From: Welwitschia mirabilis
Lineage: Eukaryota; Gnetophyta; Gnetopsida; Welwitschiales
DNA length: 50,725 nucleotides
Assembly: GCA_051453625.1 (NCBI GenBank)
Contig: JBOZIK010000001.1
Location: forward strand, 268,243,791-268,294,515
Direction: 5' to 3'
The notes below the pieces were generated by a model, which was not told the origin of the DNA, made no database searches, and worked only from the letters and a program-made list of their open reading frames with translations. Position 1 is the first letter of the stretch, and the number at the start of each line of letters is the position of its first letter. Positions 36,700 through 47,894 of the stretch are shown here, piece by piece. Both the position numbers and the translations under genes were made by a program.

Positions 36700-37635
36700 G
36701 AGTCTATTTCTTAAAGAGTTTTTTTTATCTCCCTTTTTTTTTTGCAAGAAAATGTAATAAATTGCTTTATTTAATCAAGTTTAGGATTTTTATTCAAAAC
36801 TTTTTTTTTCACTATTTTACTTTATCATAAACACGTATGTTCCACTAAAGGAAATTTAAGATAAATAATTTAATAAATTGTTAAGATCATATAAATTGAT
36901 TCTAAAACTTCAAAGTTTCCTTTTAGCTTAAATAGAATTTATTTATAATGCATATTTGTTAATTAAAGGAATTTGGATACACGTTCCATTATAGATTGAA
37001 GTATTCCCTTTTGGTTTCTTTATTTCCTTGGTATTTAGTTATGATGTCTAGCTTTGGTAACTAGATCTGCCTCAAATGACTTCTAAAACACAATTATTCC
37101 TGCATCTTTTATCTTTCACAACTTTGATTAACCACAATGAGGAGAGTGCAATCACTGTTAAAGGAGTAAGGACCTATAAGATATATATATATATATATAT
37201 ACACATATATACATAAATACATATATACATATATGTTCAATATTTATATTATAACCAACTGACCCCTCAGTGGTGTTCTCACAGCTACCATATTATACAG
37301 GCTAAGGCCACTCTTGGGAATATTTACCCTAGTACACTTGGGATAGAACATTGTGAATTTTTTTAAAACAAATACTCAAAAGGTGCTTTTGTTATGGAAT
37401 GTGTCTTCTCATTATTCATAATAAATATGATGCATAATTTTCTATTGAAGATATATCAAGTCAACTTCTAATTTCATAATCCTTTTATCTACCTTAACAA
37501 TTTAGTAAACTGCTAGACTGAATAAACTTTAAAGAAATGACATGCCTTTTTATTATCTAATTTTGAAGCTTATTTTAGAGCTATAGTGGAAGTATCCTTT
37601 CCATCCTATTAGGGTTTCCTAAGTAATTTAGTATG
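36700..37635. other. element 3' region, no further coding recognised
   Basis: Spacer between the antisense ORF and the integrase end inside the minus-strand element. It contains homopolymer T/A runs and the (AT)n-(ATAC) tract, and no supported frame. Confidence 0.5.
37181..37236. repeat. (AT)n / (ATAC)n microsatellite
   Basis: Twenty bp of pure AT followed by acacatatatacataaatacatatatac-type repeats. Confidence 0.9.
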
Positions 37636-37639
37636 AATT

Positions 37640-38800
37640 TATGATCATAGTACATTCTTACACTTTGTCCATTAACTTAATAGGTTACTTTTTCATCAGA
37701 ATCATATATATCTATGGCTCCACTTCCTAGTATATTTTTTTACAGTAGAGGATTCAAGTTAGTTTTGTTTATATTTTTATTTCGAATGGATTTTTTACTA
37801 TCATAAATTAATATTGGGTTTCCTATATTAAACTTTGTTTTTCTAATTTTGTTATAATGATATAGTTTAGTTTTTTATTATATAAGTTCTTTATGTAGAA
37901 GAGATTCTTTTCTATTTTCATCTAAAATATTCATGTTCTCTATCTAATCTTTTTGAGCTATGTATAAATAATATTTTAATTGTTTATTTAATTTAAATGT
38001 TTTTATTTTAAATTCAATTAATAAAATAGCTTTTCTTCCATAGATTAATTCAAAGGGAGTAAATCTTATAGTGTATTTCTAAGTTATTCTATAACCCCAT
38101 AGAGCTTAATTTACTTTATCATCCCAATCGGTTCCCCCCGCCCACCTTTTTTTTTTTTGGTTTATAACCTTTGTTAATATTCTATTATACTCACTATTGG
38201 TTACTTCTACTTAGCCATTGGATTGGGGATGATAGGTAGTAGAGAGTTTATGATGGATTCTGAATTTAGTTAAAAGTTTCTAAAAATTTTCACTAGTAAA
38301 GAGGGTTCCTCTATTAGATATAAGGCTTTAGACAGCTCCAAACCAGTAGATAATATTTCAAAGAAAAAAGTTAACTATATCTTGAAAAGAAGAATTAGTT
38401 ATAGCCTCATCCTTAGTTCACTTAGTAAGGTAATCAACATAGACCAGAATGTACTTCTTCCCAAAGGATGAGGGATTGATAAGTCGAATAAATTCTATTC
38501 TCCAAACATCAAATGATTCAATTGTTTAAATCCATTGTTATGGCATTTCTATATTTTAGTTAAATGTGCCTTCTCTCTGATATTTATCACAACTTTAAAC
38601 ATACTTCTTTGCATATTTAAAGATGGATCATAAATAATATCATAGATGAAGGATCTTCATTCCTATTCTTTTTGCACCATAATGTCCTCCTCCTCCTCCT
38701 TCATGAGATTATTTTGAAATTTACCCTTGTAAGTTCTCATCTATACATCTTATGATGACATGATCCTTGCATTCTCTGAATAGCGTTTTATCATGCCAAA
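37640..38800 (-). pseudogene. integrase domain of the gypsy element, decayed
   Basis: Integrase inserts the cDNA copy into the nuclear genome. Minus-strand landmarks, from high to low coordinates: a zinc-domain remnant with a Gly/His run (EGGGGGHYGAKRIGMKILHL, 38700-38645) and SCDKYQREG, where the second Cys of the pair reads Tyr. Then ESFDVWRIEFIR near 38515 (family: FDVWGIDFMG; Asp reads Glu) and KKYILVYVDYLTK near 38455. The core ends in PIIPNPMAK near 38210 (family: YHPQ.NGQ). A TPFELIYGRKAILLIEF block lies near 38060-38010, and the GPY-like C-terminal part carries NIGNPILIYDSK near 37815. A C/G homopolymer insertion interrupts it near 38131. Stops are numerous, so no active enzyme is expected. 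Confidence 0.78.
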
Positions 38801-39049
38801 TATAATCTCTAGATTTCCTCAATAATAGTTTTTTCTCATAATAAGTTATAAAATAGGTAATCTTTTACTTACAAGAAAGTTAGTAATTTTATCATAGCAT
38901 GGATTTGTGGATACTTAAAAAGGATGCTCATTTGGAAATTCATCTCTAATGTTGATCTACTCTTTATCTAGAAACTCTAACCTTAATAGGTAATCTATTA
39001 CCACATTCTTTGCTCCTTTTATATTAATTATTTTTAAATCAAACTATTG

Positions 39050-40190
39050 CATTAATAATATTCATTTCATAATTCTCAAGTTTTCTTCTTTTTTATTTAT
39101 TAAAAATCTAATGGAACTATAGTTAGTATGAACTTTCACTTCATAATCCAATTCCATCACTACTGCTAGCAATTCCTTCTCTATTATTGTATAATTTTGT
39201 TGAGCTAGTTTGAAGTCCTTACCTATATACACAATGGCATAAGGTTTATTTTCATTATCTTTTTTGTCTTAAAACTACTCCCCTAGCATTCTTAGATGCA
39301 TCAGTCATAATATGGAATTTTATTATCCAATTTAGCCCTTTTAACAAAGGTGCTGATAAAAGTTTATCTTTTAAAGTTTAGTAGGCATTCTAAAACTTGT
39401 CAGTCCAATTATATTTCACATTTTTTTATAGGAGTTTACTAAACTATTTAGCAATTTTACCAAATTTGGATATAACTCTTTTAGTTTGGTTAGGGGTGGA
39501 ATATCTTTGATAGCTTTGATTTTCTATTTGTTAGTTTCAATTCCTTTTTTAGATATCTTGTGTTCTAATACTATGCCTTCTATCACCATAAGATGACTTT
39601 TTGACTACATAAGTCTAAGGCATTTTTCTTCACATCTCTTTAAAACTTTTTTCAATATTTTAAGTAACTATTTAAAATCTTTTCCAAACATTGAGATATC
39701 ATCCATAAATACTTCAATTGATCTTCCTATCACATCTTGAAAAATAGTATTTACTAATCTCTAAAAAGTAGTGGGGCTATTACATAGTACAAATGGAAGT
39801 AACTTATAAGCATAAGTACCCTGATGACAAGTGAAAGTTATTTTGACTTAATCTTCTAAGGCTATAGGTACTTGATTATAACCATTATACCCATCTAGGA
39901 AGTTGTAGTACTGATGTCTAGATACTCTTTCTAAGACTTGATCAATAAATGAGAGAAGAAAATGATCTTTATAGGTTATTGTATTTAGCATTCTAAAATC
40001 TATATATAGTCTCCATTTATTTCCTTTCTTTGGTACTACTGTTATAGGGCTAATCCATTCTAAATTAGATATGCAGTAGATAAATCACACTTCTAGGATT
40101 TTAAATTTTTTTTTTTTAAATTACCTCTTACATATGTAAATTACATATTTTTTCTAGTTGCTAACTTGTTTTTATAGAAATGTCTATATA
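39050..40190 (-). pseudogene. reverse transcriptase and RNase H of the gypsy element, decayed
   Basis: RT copies element RNA to cDNA and RNase H removes the RNA strand. Minus-strand blocks: ISPITVVPKKGNKWRLYIDF near 40055, DHFLLSFIDQVLERVSRHQY near 39965, FLDGYNGYNQVPIALED near 39900, and KITFTCHQGTYAYKLLPFVL near 39845. The active site is IEVFMDDISMFGK, with both catalytic Asp intact (plus-strand 39698-39703). The thumb and connection follow. RNase H shows MTDASKNARGVVLRQKR near 39300 and TKLYNNREGIA near 39200. The end of the connection, GAKNVVIDYLLRLE, lies near 38990 and matches the family's VADHLSRL. Several stops occur. The linker between VPKKG and WR is short for a typical Athila element, which leaves the exact sublineage open. 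Confidence 0.85.
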
Positions 40191-40554
40191 GATTCCGCAT
40201 TGGTAGATTTTCAAATATATTCCTTTAGTATCTATATGATTCCAAGAAAACGCTCCTTTTTTTTTCATTAACATTCTTTTAAGTCTTTTCTTCTAAGAAT
40301 TAGTTAAACAACTATTTATGATTAAAGGTCTATTAGAAGCTACCTTAATATACTCTAACACTTCTTTAAGAGAAGGCTTTTTTATTTCTATGTTTGCTAA
40401 ATCTTCTTCCTTGTGCTTCTTCTCATTTTATCTGTTTAACATTACATTAACTTCTTGAGTTAAAATTGCATTGATTCTTATTTCATTGTTTATATCATTT
40501 CTTTAACAACTATTACATCAAAAAATTAATTTCTTTTTTAAGATATCTAAGAAT

Positions 40555-40905
40555 AATTTCCATTTACCCTCTTTTAGAGTAGATAGTAGCATCTGTAGTA
40601 GCCATCCATGATCTTCCAAGAATTACTGTGTGAGTATCTCCTTAATTTTTCATGACTAGTGAGTCTATTAAATAAATAAAATCTTGGAGTTATATAGGTA
40701 TATTGTTTAAAACATCTTTTGGAATAACTACTAAGCCATTTGCTAGGTAAACTTTCCCTTTGTAAGGCATTCGTTTTATTTTCCTAATTCCTCATAAGTT
40801 TCATAAGCCCTCACATTAATATTTGCTCCAAGATCTACAAGTGCTTCAACTTTGAGTTTCCTATCTATTTTCACATCAATAATAGTTGTTTTGAAATCAC
40901 TATAC
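40555..40905 (-). pseudogene. aspartic protease of the gypsy element, decayed
   Basis: Cleaves the Gag-Pol polyprotein in the living family. The minus strand reads KVEALVDLGANINVRAYETY near 40860-40800. Athila-type elements have DLGA at the active site instead of DSGA/DTGA, so the catalytic Asp is present. The second half contains LQDFIYLIDSLVM near 40690 and ends with HTVILGRSWMATTDATI near 40625, the counterpart of the conserved ILGRPFLAT flap/C-terminal block. Stops separate the halves. It lies directly upstream of RT in the minus direction, as expected. Confidence 0.8.
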
Positions 40906-41599
40906 TTTTCATGTTGTTTATTTTAAAGAACTTGTATGAAATCCCAAGAAACTTGTTCTTTCTTACCATTTTAATATTTTTTTATTTATTATTCTCCTTT
41001 TTACTTTTTGGTTTTAAGAACATGCTCTTCATTTTCTTCTAATACATAGGTACATCTTTTATTAATTGTAAAAGAGTTATTATTATCTTTGTATCTTCTA
41101 ATATCTTGGTTAAGTATTCTTTATCTTTTTTAACTTTTGAATGTTCTATTTGTTTGTTTCTTATAAGAAAGGGTAGAGAATCTAATAAAGTATCATTCAT
41201 AGTTTTTTCTTTTAGCTCTTCCTCTCCTTTATCTAGGGAGTTATTTAAATTTTCATTCTTTTTTGTAATTCATATGTTGCTTTCTATTCTCCAAATCTAG
41301 TAATTACTACTTTACTTGTTGCCTCTCTAGGATTTGGTTGAGGTTAAGTAGGAATTTTTCCTTCTTTCTTTTTCATTTCTAATTTTTCTGTCTGATCTTT
41401 TAAGTCTCTATTTTTCCAATTTCTATAATATTAATATTACTTTTACCTCTTCAAGTTTACATACCTTGTAAAGTTATTTCCACTTTTCCTTCCCATTTTC
41501 TACTTTAGTAAGGATATGGTTTCTTTCTAGTTTAAGGTTGATTATTGAAATTAAAATTCAATCTATTTATATGTAACCACTAAACTAATTCTTACATCT

Positions 41600-42720
41600 A
41601 AGGACATTCTTTCTCATCATGATTATCTTTTCCACAGTGTTCACATGTAGGTCCTTATTCCTATTTAAAATTTTGTATAGCAAACCTATGAAACTTTTCT
41701 ACTATACTATTAGCCACTTTTTAGCTCCTTCTTCTATAAGAATGATATATTTTGAGCTATATACACTATAATCTAGTTTTAGACTAAATACTTTATTTAT
41801 TTTCTTCTTATTCTCATTTTCTTAACCCCATCCTTGACTCATATTGTAGAATTACGTAATGGCTTCTCCCACTTCTTGAACATTCTTAGTTTTGATGCTT
41901 TCTCTACATAAAAAATCTAATTACTTCAATGTTTGACTCTGTAATCCTCTATGCAAGGCTTTGACTCATTTCCTAGATGTAATTCCATGGGTAGAACATT
42001 TGGCTAGCAATATGTTATACCTATACATAAACTCATCAAACCTTTCATTATCTCTTTGTTTAATATTTAAGATTTTTTCTCTTAAATATTAAATCATTTT
42101 CATGGGTTGAAATTTAGCTAGAAAATCCTTTTTAAGGTTTCCCCATGAACTAAAAACATGGTTAGGATTTTTATGATACCATAATCAAGCATCCCCTTTT
42201 AGATAAAAATAAAAATATCTGAGATAGTAAAATTTTGTGTTAAGATAATTATATTTGCAAAAAGCATTAAATAAGCTTAGGTGTAATAAAGGTTCTTATG
42301 AATTTTTTTCTTTAAAAGTGGATATTGTTATAGCATTTATATTTCCTGTTTTATCTGATTACTATAAATCCATAGGGTTAATAGGACTCAAATCATTTAC
42401 CCAATGGGTATCATGATTCAAAAGTCTTGAATCTCCATCATCTTCCTAATAACACCCTGTTATTACTTGATTTTTAGGCTTTTTGGCTTGAACTTTTTGA
42501 TAATATTCTATTGGTGATATGGATGATGCTAGAATGCTGTGCATTCATTGCTCAAATTTACTCATTAATTTAGGAAATATTTGGTTTCTTACCATCCTCC
42601 CTAAAGTTACATCGTCTTCCATAAAATCATTGTCTTCTATTTCTAATTTAATAATATCTTTAGTCTGTTCATTTAAATCATATTTTTTTTGTATTTCTAA
42701 TGTACCTGCCTCTTTCATCT
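41600..42720 (-). pseudogene. gag of the gypsy element, decayed, with CCHC zinc knuckle
   Basis: Capsid/nucleocapsid precursor. Minus-strand capsid blocks: KGDACLWYHKNPN near 42200, SSWGNLKKDFLAKFQPMKM near 42145, LNIKQRDNERFDEFMYRYN near 42070 and KALHRGLQSQTLK near 41960. These match the plant retrotransposon gag domain (W....NP..SW..L...F...F, then Q...E....F..R). Further on, CEHCGKDNHDEKEC (41645-41604) is a perfect C-X2-C-X4-H-X4-C nucleic-acid-binding knuckle. Start and end of the frame are unclear because of stops and frame shifts. It sits just after the PBS. Plus-strand frames at 41106-41300 and 42519-42773 are shadows of this region. Confidence 0.85.
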
Positions 42721-42788
42721 TGGCATCTTCCTTGGCTATCTTATTGCATCGTTCTTTGCATTATCATCACTAGTTGGCTTTAGAACAA

Positions 42789-42805
42789 CCCTCCTTCTAG
42801 CACCA
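42789..42805 (-). other. primer binding site (PBS)
   Basis: Minus strand TGGTGCTAGAAGGAGGG starts three bases (ttt) after the 5' LTR end (…CATCA). TGG at this distance is the hallmark of a PBS pairing with the CCA end of a tRNA. It is not the initiator-Met PBS (TGGTATCAGAG) nor the TGGCGCC type common in Athila. The primer tRNA was not identified. Confidence 0.7.
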
Positions 42806-42808
42806 AAA

Positions 42809-43780
42809 TGATGGTGGTTTATGTTATAAATAAATGTATAAAGTATTACAAAATATTATTAAAAACTATAAACAATGCTGAAAAGGTATAAAAAATTATG
42901 CTACTATTAACTTGAAATAACCACACATCATTAAAATGAAAATATACAAAGGCTTACTAAAGATCTAGTTATAACTTAACTATTTAGTCCAAAATTCATC
43001 ATCACAATAGTTATGTGATGAAGTTACTTGAACTAGTTAGGTTATTTATTAAAACCAAACTACTATGTACATATAGTACATAAGGGGGAATAGAGAAAGA
43101 AATAAAACATAACCGAAATTAAGTGACCTGCTGATTAATACTTATTTCTAAGCATTGAAATTATCCTAGTTTATGTTTAGCTATACAAACAGGAGGAAGA
43201 TAGAAGTAATATTACTTTTTCAAATAATAAAATATCCATACAATGATATTCAAATGTTTTTCAGCATTAATATTAAAATATCGATTGTACATAAATATGA
43301 GTTAATAAGCATGTTCTCCTTTTCAAGTAACACTATGGAAGGAAGGAAAGTGCTACTAACACCTTTATAGATGAGCTGCAGTTCCCTTACTTGATCTCTT
43401 TGCATTGTCTATTGCTAGAATTTATGTGTCAAAAAGATCCCCATCTTTAGTGTGATCACATTTTTATACCCTAGTCAGTTTTTAAGTTTCTATTATTTGC
43501 TACTTAGGAGAAGACAAGTGGTTGATGTTTTTATGCTGATCCGCTCCTCAACCTCCTCTCTGATCTTCATGCCAGTTGACATCCTATACCTAAAATATAA
43601 TAATAAAACATATATATATATATATATACACACTAATATACTAACATAATAACCACTAACCTATTTATTAGTAAGCATAAAGATAATTAAAAACATCTAT
43701 TTGCTGATAAAATATATAATCGAGATAATAAAAAATACTTCATTAATAAGAAAATTATTACCTAAAATTTAGCTTCATCA
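42809..43780 (-). repeat. 5' LTR (copy C), complete, 972 bp
   Basis: On the minus strand it starts TGATGAAGC and ends CCACCATCA, giving 5-bp terminal inverted repeats TGATG/CATCA. It aligns over its length with copy A (31271-32230) and over about 720 bp with copy B (33452-34165). A private (AT)n expansion lies at 43610-43630. The plus-strand flank after it is ATAGC and then Athila-like RT sequence. Confidence 0.9.
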
Positions 43781-43785
43781 ATAGC

Positions 43786-45345
43786 ATAATGAAATAATTC
43801 AAAATGGCATAATTTTCCTTTTATAGGTAAGGAATCATTCTAGGTCATAAAAATTCCTAAAAATGAAATTAAAACAAATAAAATTAAAATTAAAAAAGTT
43901 AAATAAATAGAACCACTAACTTAATTAAAAGAACTAAGAAATGTCATAGGACATGTTTGTATTATAAAATATTCATAGTAAACTTTAGTGAGATAGTCAA
44001 CCCCTTAAACAAATTGTTGCAAAAGAATTAATAATTTAACTATGTAAAAGAATGCTAGAAATTATTTAAAAAATTTAGATAAAAAATAATAGAAGTCCCT
44101 ATGTTACAAGGATCTAATTGGATAAAAACCTCTTATATCATAATAGATTCTTTAATATTTTTTATGGAAGAAGTATTAGGACAAAAAGATGATAAAGGAA
44201 AACCATATGCTATAGCTTATATAAGTACAAGTTTTAGTGTAACATAAAATAATTATATAGTCTTAGAAAAAGGATGGTAGAATTGTATAATTCTTATATA
44301 AATTTAGATGCTATGTTTTAGGTTACTCCCCAAAAATTCACATGGATTCTTTTATATAATAAGGTATCTTATGAACAAGAAATAAACTTATTCTAGGATC
44401 ATAAGATGACTACTCACATAGTAATTTGGTTTGGTAATAGTAGATAGAAAAGGAACTAAAAATGTAGTGGCTAATCATCTATCTAGATTAAACTTCAACA
44501 GTTTAAAATAAGAGAATAAGATAAGGGAATAATTCTGAGATGAAGATTTATTGGAAATATTTAAAAAAACCCAAATTTTCTAACATTGAAAATTACTTAG
44601 CAAATCATGTGATTCCAAAGGATTTGTATTATCATGAGAAGAAAAAGTTGTTATAGTCTTAACAATTAAAAAAATATAGTTCTCTACAAATTTGGAATAA
44701 ATGGAATAATTAGAATGTGTGTGAAACAAAAGATTATCATAGTTTTAATGAAGGAAATTCACAAAAATGAGTATATAGAGAATTACAATGAAAAAACGAT
44801 TATAATAAAAAATTTATAATGTAGTTATCACTTGACCTACATCTTCAAAAAATGATTTAACTTTGTTAAAACTTGTGATCAATATCAAAGGGAAGGTATC
44901 TTAACTTCTAACCTTGAGATATCTCAAAAATAGATCTAATGCCTTGAATCTTTTAATATATGGGATATTAATTTTATTTGACCTATTAATCCTAAGTTCC
45001 ATAGGAAAGATCACATACTTATCCATGTAGATTACTTCAACAAATGAGTAGAAGCTAAAGTAGAAATTAAATGTTTAGTTAAAATTATCATTAGATTAGG
45101 CTTTAAAAATGTTATCATTAAATTTAGAGATCTCATTTCTTTAATATTAGATAAAGGAACTCATTTCACTATGGACAAGTAGAGGTTACTCATAGAAAAC
45201 TTAAAAGAACCATTTTGTAAACTATTACTATTAAGAAAACATATTGGGCTCTAAAATTAAATGAAACTTTATGGGAATATAGAATGAAATGGAAACATTC
45301 AATAGGTTACACTTCTTATGAACTGATTTATAGTAAACAAGACTT
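43786..45345 (+). pseudogene. second Athila-like pol relic: RT thumb, RNase H, integrase, interrupted by the element on its left
   Basis: Begins abruptly after LTR C within RT: GIILGHKNS near 43830 (family: EGIVLGHKIS), then FIVNFSEIVNPLNKLLQKN near 43965-44030. RNase H shows EEVLGQKDDKGKPYAIAYIS near 44165-44225 with little damage. The connection contains KNVVANHLSRLNFN near 44460-44500 (written in pieces across a stop; family: VADHLSRL). Integrase starts after it. Its 3' part keeps EVTHRKLKRTICK near 45185 and a NETLWEYRMKWKHSIGYTSY block near 45261-45320, followed by ELIYSKQD (family: ALWAYRTAFKTPIGMSPY-LVYGK). The central catalytic part is full of stops. It runs into a 656-N gap. The RT N-terminal half, expected left of the inserted element, was not found next to LTR B or A. 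Confidence 0.8.
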
Positions 45346-46001
45346 NNNNNNNNNNNNNNNNNNNNNNNNNNNNNNNNNNNNNNNNNNNNNNNNNNNNNNN
45401 NNNNNNNNNNNNNNNNNNNNNNNNNNNNNNNNNNNNNNNNNNNNNNNNNNNNNNNNNNNNNNNNNNNNNNNNNNNNNNNNNNNNNNNNNNNNNNNNNNNN
45501 NNNNNNNNNNNNNNNNNNNNNNNNNNNNNNNNNNNNNNNNNNNNNNNNNNNNNNNNNNNNNNNNNNNNNNNNNNNNNNNNNNNNNNNNNNNNNNNNNNNN
45601 NNNNNNNNNNNNNNNNNNNNNNNNNNNNNNNNNNNNNNNNNNNNNNNNNNNNNNNNNNNNNNNNNNNNNNNNNNNNNNNNNNNNNNNNNNNNNNNNNNNN
45701 NNNNNNNNNNNNNNNNNNNNNNNNNNNNNNNNNNNNNNNNNNNNNNNNNNNNNNNNNNNNNNNNNNNNNNNNNNNNNNNNNNNNNNNNNNNNNNNNNNNN
45801 NNNNNNNNNNNNNNNNNNNNNNNNNNNNNNNNNNNNNNNNNNNNNNNNNNNNNNNNNNNNNNNNNNNNNNNNNNNNNNNNNNNNNNNNNNNNNNNNNNNN
45901 NNNNNNNNNNNNNNNNNNNNNNNNNNNNNNNNNNNNNNNNNNNNNNNNNNNNNNNNNNNNNNNNNNNNNNNNNNNNNNNNNNNNNNNNNNNNNNNNNNNN
46001 N
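45346..46001. other. 656-N gap
   Basis: Unsequenced. The integrase C-terminal part of the preceding relic probably lies here. Frames reported across it are artefacts. Confidence 0.95.
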
Positions 46002-47818
46002 TTAACAAATTTAATTAAAAGTCTACTCTAGATTACCTCACACCCTTTAAAGTGATAAATATTGATAAGGATGCAATAATGAAAATAGATGTACCAAATT
46101 TAGAAGACTTGTATTATAAATAAATATAGATTGAAGATATACAATAAAAATAATCCATTATTGATCAATATAAAAGATCCTTGAAGAGTTAAAAAGATGA
46201 TTATAATTCTTTAAAATAAATGATATTAGTAAAATTTTAATTTGTAAATACAAATTATACTTAATGTAATCTTTTCAAAGAGAAGCTATTCAATTAAAAG
46301 GTCCTAAAGGTAATAAAACAAACCTCACTAAAAACATATTAGATAAATGCAAAAATAATCATAATAAAAACCAAGAAAAATAAGAATCTTCGAAAAGAAG
46401 TTAATAAAAGTGTACCTTAGATTATAATATAGGAGTCAAAGGCACTACACCCAAATATAAATTCGTAAGAAAAACCTTTCATAATGCATCTCTTCTTCTA
46501 ATTAACTCCCTCATAGGTAAAGTTTACTACCTTAAGAAGGATCTTATTTATTAGAAGTGGTTATTTTAATTTATTCTTTTATTGAAAATTTTCTATGGAA
46601 AAATCTAAGATCAAATCCATTATTATTTATTTAAAAAAAAAAAATGAGATAATGAAGTAATAAAAATTAAAATTATCTTTCATACTCATTTTAAAAAAGT
46701 ATGGAATTAAAGTGAGAAATAGTGAAAATCTTTAGACTTATCAATAAATGAGTACTCTTTATTATTATCATATTGCAGTATAATGGATATTTACTGGATA
46801 ATACCACTTAAGGTATTTTTGTATGAAGAATTATTATTACTAGAAAACAAAAAGAAAGAAAAAATGATATAGATAATTTAAAATAGAATAGGCTTTATTT
46901 AATAGAAGTTTAATAGGACAAATGAACAACATTATTGAAGGCATTTTGTTCAAATGAAAATTACTTATTCTAAGATTAAATCAAAAACATAAGATAATAA
47001 AAACTTTTAAAATCCTTAATTCATTTGAAGAAATTCATTTTTCCTTGGAGCTATAATATTTCTTTGAAGGATAACTTAGTAATAATTTTTCTGACTCACT
47101 TGCTTTCCTTTCATTTTAGTTCTTCTATTTCTTTTACATGATGTTAATAATGGAAATGGTAATGATAAGATTCACTATTTAGAAAAATTTTGATCTAATC
47201 TAGATTTATCTTGAGGATGAACACATTAAGATTTCTCCTTGTTTGGATTGACTCGATTAAGCATGAAATTATATTAATGTAATCCTAGATGTATTATAAC
47301 TTGTCTTTTCAAATACATTTTCTTCCTTTTTTAATACATATAGATACAAACCTTTTTATATTCATAAAAGATGAAGTTAGTATTTAGTTAACTTCAATTT
47401 TAACACTATTTATAAATCAAAGATATAAAAACAAAATAATAAAAACATTATCTAAACCCTTTGAAGAAATGTTGAAAAGCATCATTAGAAAGTCATACTT
47501 CTCCCATTCTAAATGAAGATATAGCGAGTTAAAATTAACTTTTTAACAATTACAACTAACTATTAATATACCTTTAGCTTAAGAGTGATTATCCCTATGA
47601 AGTTTTTTCTTAATGCTAATAAATGAATATTAAAAAATAATTTAATTAAAAAAGTGAAATAACTCAATATGAGAAGAAAATAAATATTGATATAAAGAGA
47701 TGCAAAGCAAATATAATAAGAAAAGTTGAAATTAAATGATTATAAAGGCTACTAAATGAAGTAATATCTAGAAGTTAACTCTAAGAAAAAATTACATAAT
47801 ATATATAGTTATATATGT

Positions 47819-47822
<4 letters not shown>
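46002..47822. other. AT-rich DNA, no gene recognised
   Basis: The 3' part and LTR of the preceding Athila-like relic would be expected here, but no convincing PPT or LTR end was found. Stops are dense in all frames. Confidence 0.45.

Positions 47823-47894
<72 letters not shown>

Larger units (their letters stand above)
33452..43780 (-). mobile_element. Athila/Tat-like Ty3/gypsy LTR retrotransposon, decayed but structurally near complete
   Basis: Minus-strand element read from right to left: 5' LTR (C, 42809-43780), PBS (42789-42805), gag, protease, RT, RNase H, integrase, a long 3' region and PPT (34166-34177), then the 3' LTR (B, ending 34165, left part lost in the gap). Internal length is about 8.6 kb; with two 972-bp LTRs the element would be about 10.6 kb. 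The order protease-RT-RNase H-integrase defines Ty3/gypsy. FLDGYNGYNQ, SPITVVPKKG and FxLCNSPTTF in RT point to the Athila/Tat group. LTRs B and C differ at many sites, so the insertion is old, and stops make it non-autonomous. It is inserted in the RT region of another Athila-like copy on its right. Confidence 0.88.

Noticed and set aside
41106-42773. Plus-strand ORFs of 64 and 84 codons
   Set aside because: They lie opposite the minus-strand gag, whose conserved blocks and CCHC knuckle explain the region.
31266-43785. ATAGC before LTR A and ATAGC after LTR C as a target-site duplication of one giant element
   Set aside because: Sequence outside A is a copia gag/protease relic and outside C is Athila-like RT, which would not be continuous if the copies were removed. 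A 5-bp match in AT-rich DNA can be chance.
45284-46018. Long open frames across N runs (also at 1465-2047, 33240-33557 and 47781-48795)
   Set aside because: Their length comes from N or from (AC)n repeats; no real coding sequence supports them. Only the first residues of the 45284 frame belong to a real integrase relic.
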